This document shows, piece after piece, positions 6,995-14,980 of a stretch of 35,344 nt of DNA. Origin of the DNA: Phycisphaeraceae bacterium (GTDB lineage Bacteria; Planctomycetota; Phycisphaerae; Phycisphaerales; Phycisphaeraceae); the NCBI GenBank assembly GCA_002686995.1, contig NYZC01000200.1, positions 1 through 35,344 on the forward strand, in the 5' to 3' direction. The translations under genes were made by a program, and so were the position numbers. Under the pieces are notes generated by a model that was given only the letters and a program-made list of their open reading frames with translations, had not been told where the DNA came from and did no database searches. Position 1 is the first letter of the stretch, and every line of letters begins with the position of its first letter.

Positions 6995-8356
6995 TCACCC
7001 GTTCCATGCGTCGATGCGGCGCCGCGCCCGCTTCACCACGATCACCGCGAGTGCCAGGATGCTGATGCCCGCGGCAACCAGCAGGACGCGAGTGGTCCAG
7101 TCGCCCGCGCCGTCGTGGTGCGACAGCACGGTCGCGGTGACTGCGGGCGCAATCGCCGACGCGCCGCCCTGCTGCCGCGCCGCGAGCGTCTCCGGAACGA
7201 CCGCGTCCAGCGAAGACGGCGGGCCGTCTCCCGACATCGACTCGATGATGCCCTGGATCACCTCGTCGTCCGACCCGGCCTCGTACGTGTAGATCATGCC
7301 CGCGATCGCGTCATCGACCACCGTCTTGTCCGGCAGCGCGATGCGCAGATCCTCGTCGGCGACGGGCTCGTTGTAGGCCAGCTGATCGACCGTCCGGCTA
7401 AGCACCGCTTCGCCCCGATTCGCGTCGGCGCTGCCCAGCAGGACGCGATACGTCGAAGAGACCGGGCCCCAGATGCCGTCGCCGTATTCGCGGATCTCGG
7501 TCTCGACCGTCTCGAACGGGCGCCGGGGACCGCCGTCGATGCTCGACTCGCCCGTGACCCGCGGCACGGTGAAGCCGCGCTGCGGATCGACGAGCACGCG
7601 ATAAAAACGACCGCGCTGCCGACCGTCACCGACCCATTCGACGTCGATCTCCACGACCTCGACCTCCCTGTCGCGGTACGTCCCCGGACCCGCCGCGCGC
7701 ACCGTGCGCCGGACCTGCGGTTCGATGTCCTCCGGACGCCTGCGCCACGACATGCCGGCCATGACCTGCCGCATCGAGAGGCCGAGCACCGACCGGCCGA
7801 AGTAGCGTGGATCGCAGCCCGCCCGCGCGTGACGGCTGTGCGCCACGCTGTCCTCCGGCCTGCGGATCAGAGCCCGCCGGGCCGTGGGCCGGTATTCGAG
7901 CGCGACGCCGTCCGCGAAAGCGTTCAGCGAGGTTCGCTGCGCGATCAGGCCACCGTCGGCGCCGACCGCCGGCGGTCGGGGAGCGCGCCCGACCACGAGC
8001 GTGCGCATCGATACCTGCGAGCGGAACGCATCGCCCCGGCTGACCCATTCGGTCGTCGTCGACGTTTCCACGGGTTCCCGGCCGTCGCGCCGGGTCACCC
8101 AGGATGACGTGAGCACGGCGCGGACCGTCGCGACGCGCTCGCCGGCCCGATCCATGCCGGTGGCGAGCGCGTCAAGCTGCGATTCGTTGACCAGCGTCAG
8201 CCCGGCGTGACCGGTCGCCGAAGCCAGCGCGACCGGGAGGAGCGCCAAAAAAGCCCCCCTTCGAACAGGGGGGCGGCGAAAGGAGGAGGATCGGAAGGCT
8301 CGTGTAACGCGGCGGATCCGGAATCGGACCGAACGTCGAATCACCCGTGAATGCAT
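6995..8356 (-). CDS. Secreted protein with C-terminal membrane helix, possibly LolA-like
   Basis: A 453-aa protein with an Arg-rich N-terminus, a signal-like hydrophobic stretch (GAFLALLPVALASATGHAG, about residues 34-52), a long beta-rich middle and one C-terminal transmembrane helix (VLLVAAGISILALAVIVV) followed by basic residues. The middle (ATVRAVLTSSWVTRRDG, FYRVLVDPQRGFTVPRV) is weakly like LolA/LolB-type or other lipid-binding periplasmic proteins; this is tentative. ATG at 8356 gives the better signal peptide, but a terminator-like hairpin lies within codons 28-37, so TTG at 8248 is an alternative start. It is 30 bases downstream of the Cys-rich precursor and directly joined to the C39-like gene, so the three probably form one operon. 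Both it and the protease have the same topology. Confidence 0.68.
   Translation of the reverse strand: MHSRVIRRSVRFRIRRVTRAFRSSSFRRPPVRRGAFLALLPVALASATGHAGLTLVNESQLDALATGMDRAGERVATVRAVLTSSWVTRRDGREPVETSTTTEWVSRGDAFRSQVSMRTLVVGRAPRPPAVGADGGLIAQRTSLNAFADGVALEYRPTARRALIRRPEDSVAHSRHARAGCDPRYFGRSVLGLSMRQVMAGMSWRRRPEDIEPQVRRTVRAAGPGTYRDREVEVVEIDVEWVGDGRQRGRFYRVLVDPQRGFTVPRVTGESSIDGGPRRPFETVETEIREYGDGIWGPVSSTYRVLLGSADANRGEAVLSRTVDQLAYNEPVADEDLRIALPDKTVVDDAIAGMIYTYEAGSDDEVIQGIIESMSGDGPPSSLDAVVPETLAARQQGGASAIAPAVTATVLSHHDGAGDWTTRVLLVAAGISILALAVIVVKRARRRIDAWNG
8247..8274 (-). terminator. Terminator-like hairpin between precursor and downstream genes
   Basis: On the minus strand, GCCCCCC, an 8-base loop, GGGGGGC, then six T residues. 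This is the textbook shape of an intrinsic terminator. It lies 112 bases after the precursor stop codon and inside the first codons of the downstream reading frame. It could attenuate transcription so that more precursor than processing protein is made. The sequence also resembles a palindromic repeat found dispersed in many genomes, so a passive insertion is possible. Confidence 0.6.
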
Positions 8357-8386
8357 GCCGTATTCCGAAGATCGATGCGCGGCGAA

Positions 8387-8791
8387 TCAAGGGGTGCCGC
8401 ATCCCGGACCGAACGAGCACCAGTACAGCGGCGCGCCCTCCGTGCACAGACCGTCTTCGCACTGGCACCACTTTCGCGTGCCGCACGTGGACCACGACGT
8501 CTCGACGCAGACCGTCGACCCGTCCGTCCCGGACGGCATGCAGTACGAGCACCACTCCCCGAACTGGCGGAAGTATGGCGCCCTGCAGCCGCCGGTGCCG
8601 TCGCAGTAGTTCTGGCAGTGCGACGTGGGACACCAGTCCTGCGTCAGGCATTGCTGGCAGTCATCACCGCCGTGGATCGCGCTCTTTTCCTCGTCGGTCA
8701 GAACGCGATACGAATCGGTCAAAGCCAGTCCCGCGCAGCACGAAATGGCGCCGAGGGCGCCTGCGCCCAACAGATAGAAGCGGTTGGACAT
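8387..8791 (-). CDS. Cys-rich precursor peptide with double-glycine-type leader
   Basis: A 134-aa small protein. Residues 5-24 form a hydrophobic signal or anchor segment (with C18-C19). Residues 31-42 read LTDEEKSAIHGG, which fits the double-glycine leader consensus L-S/T-x-x-E-x-x-x-I-x-G-G. Cleavage after G42 would release 92 residues containing 15 cysteines, plus many Trp, Tyr and Gly, as expected for a disulfide-rich secreted peptide or a metal-binding protein. The combination of a Sec-type segment ahead of a Gly-Gly site is unusual. The downstream genes encode a secreted protein and a periplasmic C39-like protease. The start is ATG at 8791 with no clear Shine-Dalgarno. The peptide resembles no bacteriocin family I know; AISC at 15-18 is only a weak lipobox. 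Confidence 0.72.
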   Translation of the reverse strand: MSNRFYLLGAGALGAISCCAGLALTDSYRVLTDEEKSAIHGGDDCQQCLTQDWCPTSHCQNYCDGTGGCRAPYFRQFGEWCSYCMPSGTDGSTVCVETSWSTCGTRKWCQCEDGLCTEGAPLYWCSFGPGCGTP

Positions 8792-8926
8792 TGAACATTA
8801 CCAACTAGAAAGGCCCCGGAAGTCCAACAGACTCACAAAATGACGAACCGGATCTTACGGGGACAGGCCGGACCCTCCAAGACAAATTTTTAACTTGTTG
8901 AACGGCAGCACGTTGCGTGCCAGCGT

Positions 8927-10735
8927 CTAGTCGCCGCTCGAACGCTGCAGCTTGTTCAGCAGGTCCCGCGCCGGCTGATGGTACGGGCCTGGCGGGTGAT
9001 CTTCGAGCAGCTTTCGCAGGGACGCGATCGCTTCCTCCTCACGGTTGGAAACCATGTGAATCCAAGCCTCGAGGAATCGCGTCTTCGCCGCGTCCGGACC
9101 CACCGGATACCGTTCGATGATCCACTGGAACTGCTCGAGCGCGCGGTCCAACTCGTGCAGACCGATCGCGACCTGGCCGGACAGCAGCGCGACTTTCCGA
9201 ATCTCGTCCCGACCTGCACAGCGCGGCCGGAGGCCGTCGACGATGCGCTGCGCCACGTCGAACTGACCGTCCGAAAAATGACTCACGGCCAGGCGATACT
9301 GTGCGACACGTCCTTCCGGACGGTCGGCGAAGCGCGCCGCGGCGCGCTCCCACGTCCGGCGCTGGTCACCTACCGAACGTTGCAGCGCCGCGAGATGCAG
9401 GTGCGCGGCGGCCACCAGTGCGATCTGCTCCTCAGCGGGCGCTGATTCACCCGCAACGCGCTGGTACAGCGCCGCAGCGCGCTCGCGCTCCCCCACACGC
9501 ACATACCAGGTCGCGGCGCGCGACAGCGCCCGCAGGTCATCCGGCCGCACGTCGGTCACCAGGCGATCCAGGGCCGCCTTTACGACATCCCGGCGATGTG
9601 CGTCGAACGCGAATCGGACAAAACGCAGCAGCGCCGCACCATGATCCGGCGCGTCGAAGAACGCCAGGTAGTCGTCGATCAGCATCTTCGGCTCGACGAA
9701 CCTGAGCAGGCTCGCGGCCGTGAGCAGGCCTGCCACCGACAGCCGCCGATCCGCCTCGACTCCGGCGCGCACCTCGACGCCGATCCAGCGCACCGCGCGG
9801 TCGAGCGATGCATCGGCGCCGCGCCGGCCGGGTCGCGCGCGGTCGAGGTCAGCGAACATCGACAGGCTCTCGTCGTCGACGCCTCGCCAGTCGATCACGC
9901 CGGGCGAGCGCCACAACCGCGCGCGCGCACGAGCGTATTTCCGCCAGGCAGCGGACCGATCCGAACCGTCATCGGTTTCCGCAAGAGGCGCGTCGTCGTC
10001 GAGAAGGTCTTGCGGTGCGGGCAGCCCATCGACTTCCGCGACGAGCGCATCGAACGCGGCGCCCGAAGGTCGCCCTGCCCGTGACGCTCGAATCAGTCGA
10101 CGGTATTGCCGCCACGCGAGCTCGATGGGGCCGTGCTCCGCGTGATGCCGGGCGCGGGCAAGGATCGCCGATGCCCGCGCCGCCTCCGTCGGCGCGACGA
10201 GCTCGAGATAGGCCGCCGTCCACGCGGTGTTCAGGGGGTTCGAACCGCCCACGATGCGACCGGCCTCGTACGCCTCCGCCGCCGCGCGGCTCAGCCACAG
10301 CGCCCCGTCACCCACCACGAACCGGTCGCGCACGGACCGTAGAAAGAGTCGTCGCCCCTCTTCGCCGATCGGCGCGCCGGATCGCGACCCGGCTTCGTGA
10401 TACCCGACGCGCACGCCAGGATCGTGATCCAGCGTCATCATGTCGCGGCGCCATCCCTGCGCCGCGATGCGTTCTCGCTCCCTCGCCACGAAGACGTGCA
10501 ATGCACCGACCTCGTTGCCATCGGCGCGCCCGGAAGCGGAGCGATGCCAACGCTCCACGAGCGGATCCCTCTGACCGGACTGGAGCACCGCCGCCGATCC
10601 GCCGTCGCTCGCCAGCGTCGCCGAGGAGAGAACGAGCAGGATCGGAACGAGGATCGTCCGCGTTTCGAAATTCGAAATTCGAAATTCGTATCGGTCCGGA
10701 ATGCGGCTCTTTGATTCCTTCACGCGCAGCATCAT
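8927..10735 (-). CDS. Secreted TPR protein
   Basis: A 602-aa protein. After a repeat-derived N-terminus (residues about 6-26) comes a signal segment (TILVPILLVLSSATLAS, 27-43). The rest is mainly helical with tetratricopeptide-like repeats; clear ones lie near the C-terminus (LSGQVAIGLHELDRALEQFQWIIERYP, then FLEAWIHMVSNREEEAIASLRKLLEDHP). TPR arrays mediate protein-protein contacts. The start is the first ATG of ATGATG at 10735, overlapping the TGA of the upstream LamG/TPR gene by 4 bases, so the two are co-translated. A longer frame up to 10993 lies within the upstream gene and was not used. Its partner is probably the upstream protein. Confidence 0.78.
   Translation of the reverse strand: MMLRVKESKSRIPDRYEFRISNFETRTILVPILLVLSSATLASDGGSAAVLQSGQRDPLVERWHRSASGRADGNEVGALHVFVARERERIAAQGWRRDMMTLDHDPGVRVGYHEAGSRSGAPIGEEGRRLFLRSVRDRFVVGDGALWLSRAAAEAYEAGRIVGGSNPLNTAWTAAYLELVAPTEAARASAILARARHHAEHGPIELAWRQYRRLIRASRAGRPSGAAFDALVAEVDGLPAPQDLLDDDAPLAETDDGSDRSAAWRKYARARARLWRSPGVIDWRGVDDESLSMFADLDRARPGRRGADASLDRAVRWIGVEVRAGVEADRRLSVAGLLTAASLLRFVEPKMLIDDYLAFFDAPDHGAALLRFVRFAFDAHRRDVVKAALDRLVTDVRPDDLRALSRAATWYVRVGERERAAALYQRVAGESAPAEEQIALVAAAHLHLAALQRSVGDQRRTWERAAARFADRPEGRVAQYRLAVSHFSDGQFDVAQRIVDGLRPRCAGRDEIRKVALLSGQVAIGLHELDRALEQFQWIIERYPVGPDAAKTRFLEAWIHMVSNREEEAIASLRKLLEDHPPGPYHQPARDLLNKLQRSSGD
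10667..10687. repeat. Three 7-bp GAAATTC units in a coding 5' end
   Basis: Three exact tandem copies of the near-palindromic heptamer GAAATTC. They encode part of the N-terminal extension (FRISNFE) of the TPR protein ahead of its signal segment. Confidence 0.7.
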
Positions 10736-13140
10736 TCTACGACTCGCTTCCAGAGGTCCGCGGCCTTCCGTGCGGTCTTCGTGTCCGGCGCCGAGCGCAT
10801 CAGCTCGATCAGCAGCCGTCGCGCCGCCTCGTCGTCCTGGCGGTGGATCATGATCGCCGCCTCGGCCAGGTACGCCGTCCCCGCCTCGGGGCTTGACGCA
10901 AACTCCCTGCGCACCTGCCGGTAGATCTCGATCGCGCGACGATCGAGTCCGGCCTCGACGCAGGCGGACGCCGCTTCCATCAGGGCGCGGCACAGCACCT
11001 GCGGATCGCCTTCGTCCGCGGCGCGCCGCACCGACGCCTCGATCGCCGCAAGCCGCTCGTTCGCGCGTCGAAGCGCCTTTTCCATGCGCCCGCGCGCCCC
11101 GGACGCCGCAGGCGTCCCGAGAATGCGCTCCGCGCGCTCGACGTGGTCACTTGCTCCCGCCGCGTTGCCGTCCGCAATCAGAAGGCGCGCCAGGGCCAGG
11201 CTTGCGACACCTGCCCGATCGCTCGCGTCGTCGGCGCCCAGGTAACGATGCAGGCACGCGATCGCACCTGAATCGCGACCCTCGATGCCATGCAGAAGAC
11301 CAATCCAGAACCAGCACGTATCCGCCTGGCTCACGCCGTCGATCGGAGCGTCCGACACCTCGCGGGCGCGCCATGAACCATCGTCGAGTCGTCCGGCAAG
11401 ACGCGCGTACAACGCCGCCGCGACGTCGTTGCGGTTCATGAGACGAAAGGCGTCGGCCAGTCCGTCGTAGATGTGCAGGTGATGTACGTCGAACAGCCGC
11501 GTGCCGAAGCGATCGAGCAACGCGCTCGCGGCATCGGCCCGTTCGAGCCAGGCTTGCTTCGTGCCCCCCTCCTCCTCGCCCCCATCAATGACGCGCAGCG
11601 CCGGGAGATAGGCGCCTTGCTCGCATTGACGCTCGGCGAGATACACCCGGGCCTGACGATCCGAGTCGGTACCGGGCTGGCTATCCACGACGCGGCGCGC
11701 CCACGCATCCGCCTCCTCGAACCGCTCTTCGAGCGCAAGACGACGCAACTCGTAGCGCAGGCACTCGCGACCGAACACCGCGTCGGGATCCGCATCGACC
11801 GCGATCCGCAGCAGACGCTGCGCCGCGCTCTCGTGCTCCCGGGCGCGCAGGTCCGCCGCGGCCATCATGATGAACCGGGCCCCGACCTCATCGCGCGGCA
11901 GGCGTCGCGCCATCATCATCACCTGCCCCGGGACCTTTTCGATCTCGAGATCGTCGAGCAGCCCCTTGCGCACACCGTGATATAGCTGGACCAGCTCGCG
12001 CGGTCCGTTGGCGCGATCGACGTGCCGGCGCAGCACGCGCGCGTCGTTCATCCTGACCAGGTCGGCGATCGCCTCTCCGGCCGCGGGCGCGCCCGGCGCG
12101 ATCTTCAGAACCTCCTCATACCGGCGCTCGACGTCGCTTGCGGAATGACCGACGTGTTGCCCGACGCGCGCATATCGAAGGATGAAGGCGCCACGTTCGG
12201 CGGGGCTGGATTGGACGGCGCCGCCGTCGTCGACGCCCCGCACCTGCTCGTACTGGCGTTCGAGCAGCGCCAGCGCGTTGTCGATTCTGCCTTCGTTCAG
12301 CAGCTTGTCGATGGCCTTCAGCGCATTGGTGACGTGTCCCGTCGAGGCGACCGGCGCCGACGGCAGATCGAACGCCGGCCCGCGGTACCTCACCTCGTCC
12401 CAGATCACCAGCTCGTCGATCCTTCCCCTGAACCGGTCCCTGTCGCCGAGGCCGCCGATCCACAGGACCTCTCCCAGGCCCGTGGGTTCCGGTCGGCGCG
12501 ACAGCTCCGCCGTACTGACGCGCCGGCCGTCGACGAACAGCGCCACCTCGCCGCCCTGTGGTTCCGGCGCGCTGAAATCCCAGGTGACGGCCACATGGTG
12601 CCAGGTGCCCGGCTTCCAGCCCTGCACGTCGCCCTTTTCGTCCAGCACCTCGCTGCCGTAGGCGTTGAACCAGATCGTCGTTCGCTCCGCGGGCGGGTCG
12701 GTCGAGAGGAACAGACCGATGTAACGATGATCGAACACGGAGTGCTGCCCGCGCCCCTCGCCGAACATGAACAGGATCTGGCGGCTGGTGCCGGCCGCCG
12801 CGCCGTCCGGCGCATCGGGCGCCATCCAGAACTCGATCGTGCCTGCGCGCGCCGGCGCCACCGTGGCGAGGTCGCCGTGCTCAGAGAGAAAGAAGAAGTG
12901 GCCCGGTGTCGTCTCGAGCGACCCGCCAAAGCCCGGTCGCCCGGCGGTGCGTCCGATGCGCGGATCGCCCTCGATCGCCGCCGGGCGGATGGAGGCCTGC
13001 GCGTCGGAGACGAAATCGGGCCGCAGCGCCTCGTCCCAGTGACAGATGAACACGGGATCGGCGCCGAGCGGCGCCGCCACGGCGAGCAGCACGGACATGG
13101 TCGCGAGGAGCCGGTCAGCTCGAGCGCATCGCATCGTCAT
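10732..13140 (-). CDS. Secreted LamG-like and TPR protein
   Basis: An 802-aa protein with a signal segment at residues about 14-27 (TMSVLLAVAAPLGADP). Residues about 40-250 form a concanavalin-A/LamG-like jelly roll: GTIEFWMAPDAPDG, WHHVAVTWDF, EVALFVDGRRV and FRGRIDELVIWDEVRY are typical strands. Such domains bind glycans or other extracellular ligands. From about residue 265 onward (NALKAIDKLLNEGRIDNALALLERQYEQ) the protein is helical with TPR-like repeats to the C-terminus. The downstream TPR gene overlaps the stop by 4 bases. A possible 47-codon gene upstream overlaps this ATG in the same ATGA manner. Confidence 0.82.
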   Translation of the reverse strand: MTMRCARADRLLATMSVLLAVAAPLGADPVFICHWDEALRPDFVSDAQASIRPAAIEGDPRIGRTAGRPGFGGSLETTPGHFFFLSEHGDLATVAPARAGTIEFWMAPDAPDGAAAGTSRQILFMFGEGRGQHSVFDHRYIGLFLSTDPPAERTTIWFNAYGSEVLDEKGDVQGWKPGTWHHVAVTWDFSAPEPQGGEVALFVDGRRVSTAELSRRPEPTGLGEVLWIGGLGDRDRFRGRIDELVIWDEVRYRGPAFDLPSAPVASTGHVTNALKAIDKLLNEGRIDNALALLERQYEQVRGVDDGGAVQSSPAERGAFILRYARVGQHVGHSASDVERRYEEVLKIAPGAPAAGEAIADLVRMNDARVLRRHVDRANGPRELVQLYHGVRKGLLDDLEIEKVPGQVMMMARRLPRDEVGARFIMMAAADLRAREHESAAQRLLRIAVDADPDAVFGRECLRYELRRLALEERFEEADAWARRVVDSQPGTDSDRQARVYLAERQCEQGAYLPALRVIDGGEEEGGTKQAWLERADAASALLDRFGTRLFDVHHLHIYDGLADAFRLMNRNDVAAALYARLAGRLDDGSWRAREVSDAPIDGVSQADTCWFWIGLLHGIEGRDSGAIACLHRYLGADDASDRAGVASLALARLLIADGNAAGASDHVERAERILGTPAASGARGRMEKALRRANERLAAIEASVRRAADEGDPQVLCRALMEAASACVEAGLDRRAIEIYRQVRREFASSPEAGTAYLAEAAIMIHRQDDEAARRLLIELMRSAPDTKTARKAADLWKRVVE

Positions 13141-13280
13141 TGCCCCTTGTCATGCCAAAGCGTAGCGCCGCAACGGCAGAAAACCACCGATTGACGCGGC
13201 GCGGGCGGTGTCCGCCACCCACGATGGCCTGAATCGTCCTCGTCTTCTTCTTCTTCGTCGTCGATCGGACACGCGAACAT
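13137..13280 (-). CDS. Possible small acidic protein, 47 aa
   Basis: A short frame with ATG at 13280 and a GGAG about 6 bases upstream, ending in a TGA that overlaps the ATG of the LamG/TPR gene (ATGA). It carries an acidic run (DDEEEEDEDD) and CRC near the C-terminus. The overlap suggests translational coupling, but the composition is low in complexity and the frame could be chance. Confidence 0.25.
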   Translation of the reverse strand: MFACPIDDEEEEDEDDSGHRGWRTPPAPRQSVVFCRCGATLWHDKGQ

Positions 13281-13317
13281 TCCGGGCTCCGGCCGGGACG
13301 ATGCCCGCCGGCAGCGC

Positions 13318-14808
13318 TCAGCCCCCGCACCGTCCCGGCAGGCGCCCTGCCATGTACCCCACGGACTCGATGTGACGCCGGGCCACCTTGTCCGGCCGCG
13401 CGGCCGTCGTCGGGGCCTCGGACTGGTATTGCTCGTAGAGCCTCGCCGATGCGCGCCACGTCTCGTCCAGCGCACGCCGCATTCGTAACGCCGATGTTTG
13501 GTGCCGATCGACGATCGGATTGCGCTCCCAGGGATCCTTCGCGATATCGAACAGCTGGTTCACCGCGCCCTCGGCCAGCGGACTGTGCTCGAAGCGCGCG
13601 TGCAGCCGGAAGCGATCGTCGGCCACGACGACGTGCCGCATCGTCGCGACGGCCGGGCGCGAACGAAGGCCCAGCACCGGCGCCGGTGCGAGCGGATCGC
13701 CGCGCAGCGCCGGCGCGAGCGATCGACCCTGGTACGGTCGCGGGTTGCGGATGGGCACCATCTCGGCGAGTGTGGCCAGCACGTCGAGATTCGAGACCGG
13801 CTCGCGCACGCGGCGCCCGGATGCGATCCGTCCCGGCGCGCGCCAGATCATCGGCGTCCACATCTCTTCCCGGTGCACCCCGTTGCCGTGCAGCATGTGC
13901 CCGTGCTCTCCGAACGCCTCGCCGTGGTCCGAGACGACGATGGTGATCGTCTCGTCCCGTGCCACGCGGTCCACGGCCTCGACCAGCCTGCGGAGCTGAT
14001 CGTCGACGTAGGCGATCTCGCCGTCATACCGCGCCACCAAGTGCTCGAGGTCGCGTTTTGCCGGTGGCCGGCCGCGCAGCGCGGCGACGTTCGTGCCGTC
14101 CATCGGCCCGTCGTACCCCTTGTCGAACCGCTCGACGTACCGCGCAGGCGGCACGTAGCTGTCGTGCGGGTCGAAGTAAAGCACGAACAGGAAGAACGGC
14201 TGGTCCCGCTTCACTGCATTGCCGAGCAGCGACACGGCCCGTTGCGTCACCACGTTGCCCGTCACGATGTCGTTGACCTGCTCGTGCGTCGGCGCCGCGT
14301 CGGCCCGGAACAGTCCGGCCGATGCCTGCACGAAGGCAGTCCTGTCGTCGTAGTCGTGGAAACCGCGCGCGAACCCGAAAGCGCGGTCCAGGTGCGGGTT
14401 GCTCACGACGCCCGCACAGTAATACCCCTGTCGCGCGAGGTATTGCGGCAGCGTCACGATCGCCTCGGACAGGCGCTCGGTCCCGCATTCGCATCCGTGC
14501 ACGATCGGCAGCAGGCCGCTCAAGATCGACATGCAGGCGGGAAACGTCCAGCTTGCGGCGCTGTAGCAGTGCTCGAACAGCACGCCCTCCGCGGCCAGCT
14601 CGTCGATGAACGGCGAAGTGCCGCGTTCGTACCCGTAGCACCCCAGGTGGTCGCTGCGCAGCGTATCGATGACGACGAGCACCACGTTCGGCGGTCGGTC
14701 GTCCGCGGCGCACGCCACGCGCGGCGCCGTGCCCAGCGCGACCGTCGCGGCGGCCAGGAAGAGGACCGGTGCGCCGGACGACGCCCGCAAGAGTGGGAAT
14801 CCGCGCAT
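13318..14808 (-). CDS. Sulfatase-fold (alkaline phosphatase superfamily) enzyme with Thr nucleophile
   Basis: A 496-aa exported protein with a signal peptide (about 1-35). The fold markers are present: metal-binding D48 in VVIDTLRSDHLGCYGY, TSPFIDELAAEGVLFEHCY, and SDHGEAFGEHGHMLHG for the second metal site. The sulfatase signature C/S-x-P-S-R, whose first residue becomes formylglycine, is replaced here by TFPAC, so Thr (T88) occupies the nucleophile position. It therefore cannot be a formylglycine sulfatase; Thr is used by phosphatases and phosphoglycerol transferases of the same superfamily, so a phospho- or alkyl-transfer role is possible. ATG at 14808 is used; GTG at 14814 is an alternative. 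A 10-bp tandem repeat lies directly upstream. The TPR genes follow downstream on the same strand. Confidence 0.85.
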   Translation of the reverse strand: MRGFPLLRASSGAPVLFLAAATVALGTAPRVACAADDRPPNVVLVVIDTLRSDHLGCYGYERGTSPFIDELAAEGVLFEHCYSAASWTFPACMSILSGLLPIVHGCECGTERLSEAIVTLPQYLARQGYYCAGVVSNPHLDRAFGFARGFHDYDDRTAFVQASAGLFRADAAPTHEQVNDIVTGNVVTQRAVSLLGNAVKRDQPFFLFVLYFDPHDSYVPPARYVERFDKGYDGPMDGTNVAALRGRPPAKRDLEHLVARYDGEIAYVDDQLRRLVEAVDRVARDETITIVVSDHGEAFGEHGHMLHGNGVHREEMWTPMIWRAPGRIASGRRVREPVSNLDVLATLAEMVPIRNPRPYQGRSLAPALRGDPLAPAPVLGLRSRPAVATMRHVVVADDRFRLHARFEHSPLAEGAVNQLFDIAKDPWERNPIVDRHQTSALRMRRALDETWRASARLYEQYQSEAPTTAARPDKVARRHIESVGYMAGRLPGRCGG

Positions 14809-14813
14809 CTTCA

Positions 14814-14870
14814 CTGATCTCCGCTGATCTCCGCTGATCTCCGCTGATCTCCGCTGATCTCCGCTGATCA
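14814..14870. repeat. 10-bp tandem repeat, about 5.7 copies
   Basis: Five 10-base units CCGCTGATCT (last base differs in the final unit) at 14821-14870, with a partial unit at 14814-14820. It occupies the untranslated region directly ahead of the sulfatase-fold gene and brings GGAG-like sequence on the minus strand close to its start codon. Confidence 0.85.
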
Positions 14871-14980
14871 GGACCGAAGGGTTCGGCGGACATCGTAACG
14901 AATGGCACGGGCACCGCGTCGCCGGCGCATCGGATCGCGACCGAGCGGAGCCGTGTCGGCCCGGCGACAGAGATCCGTGG

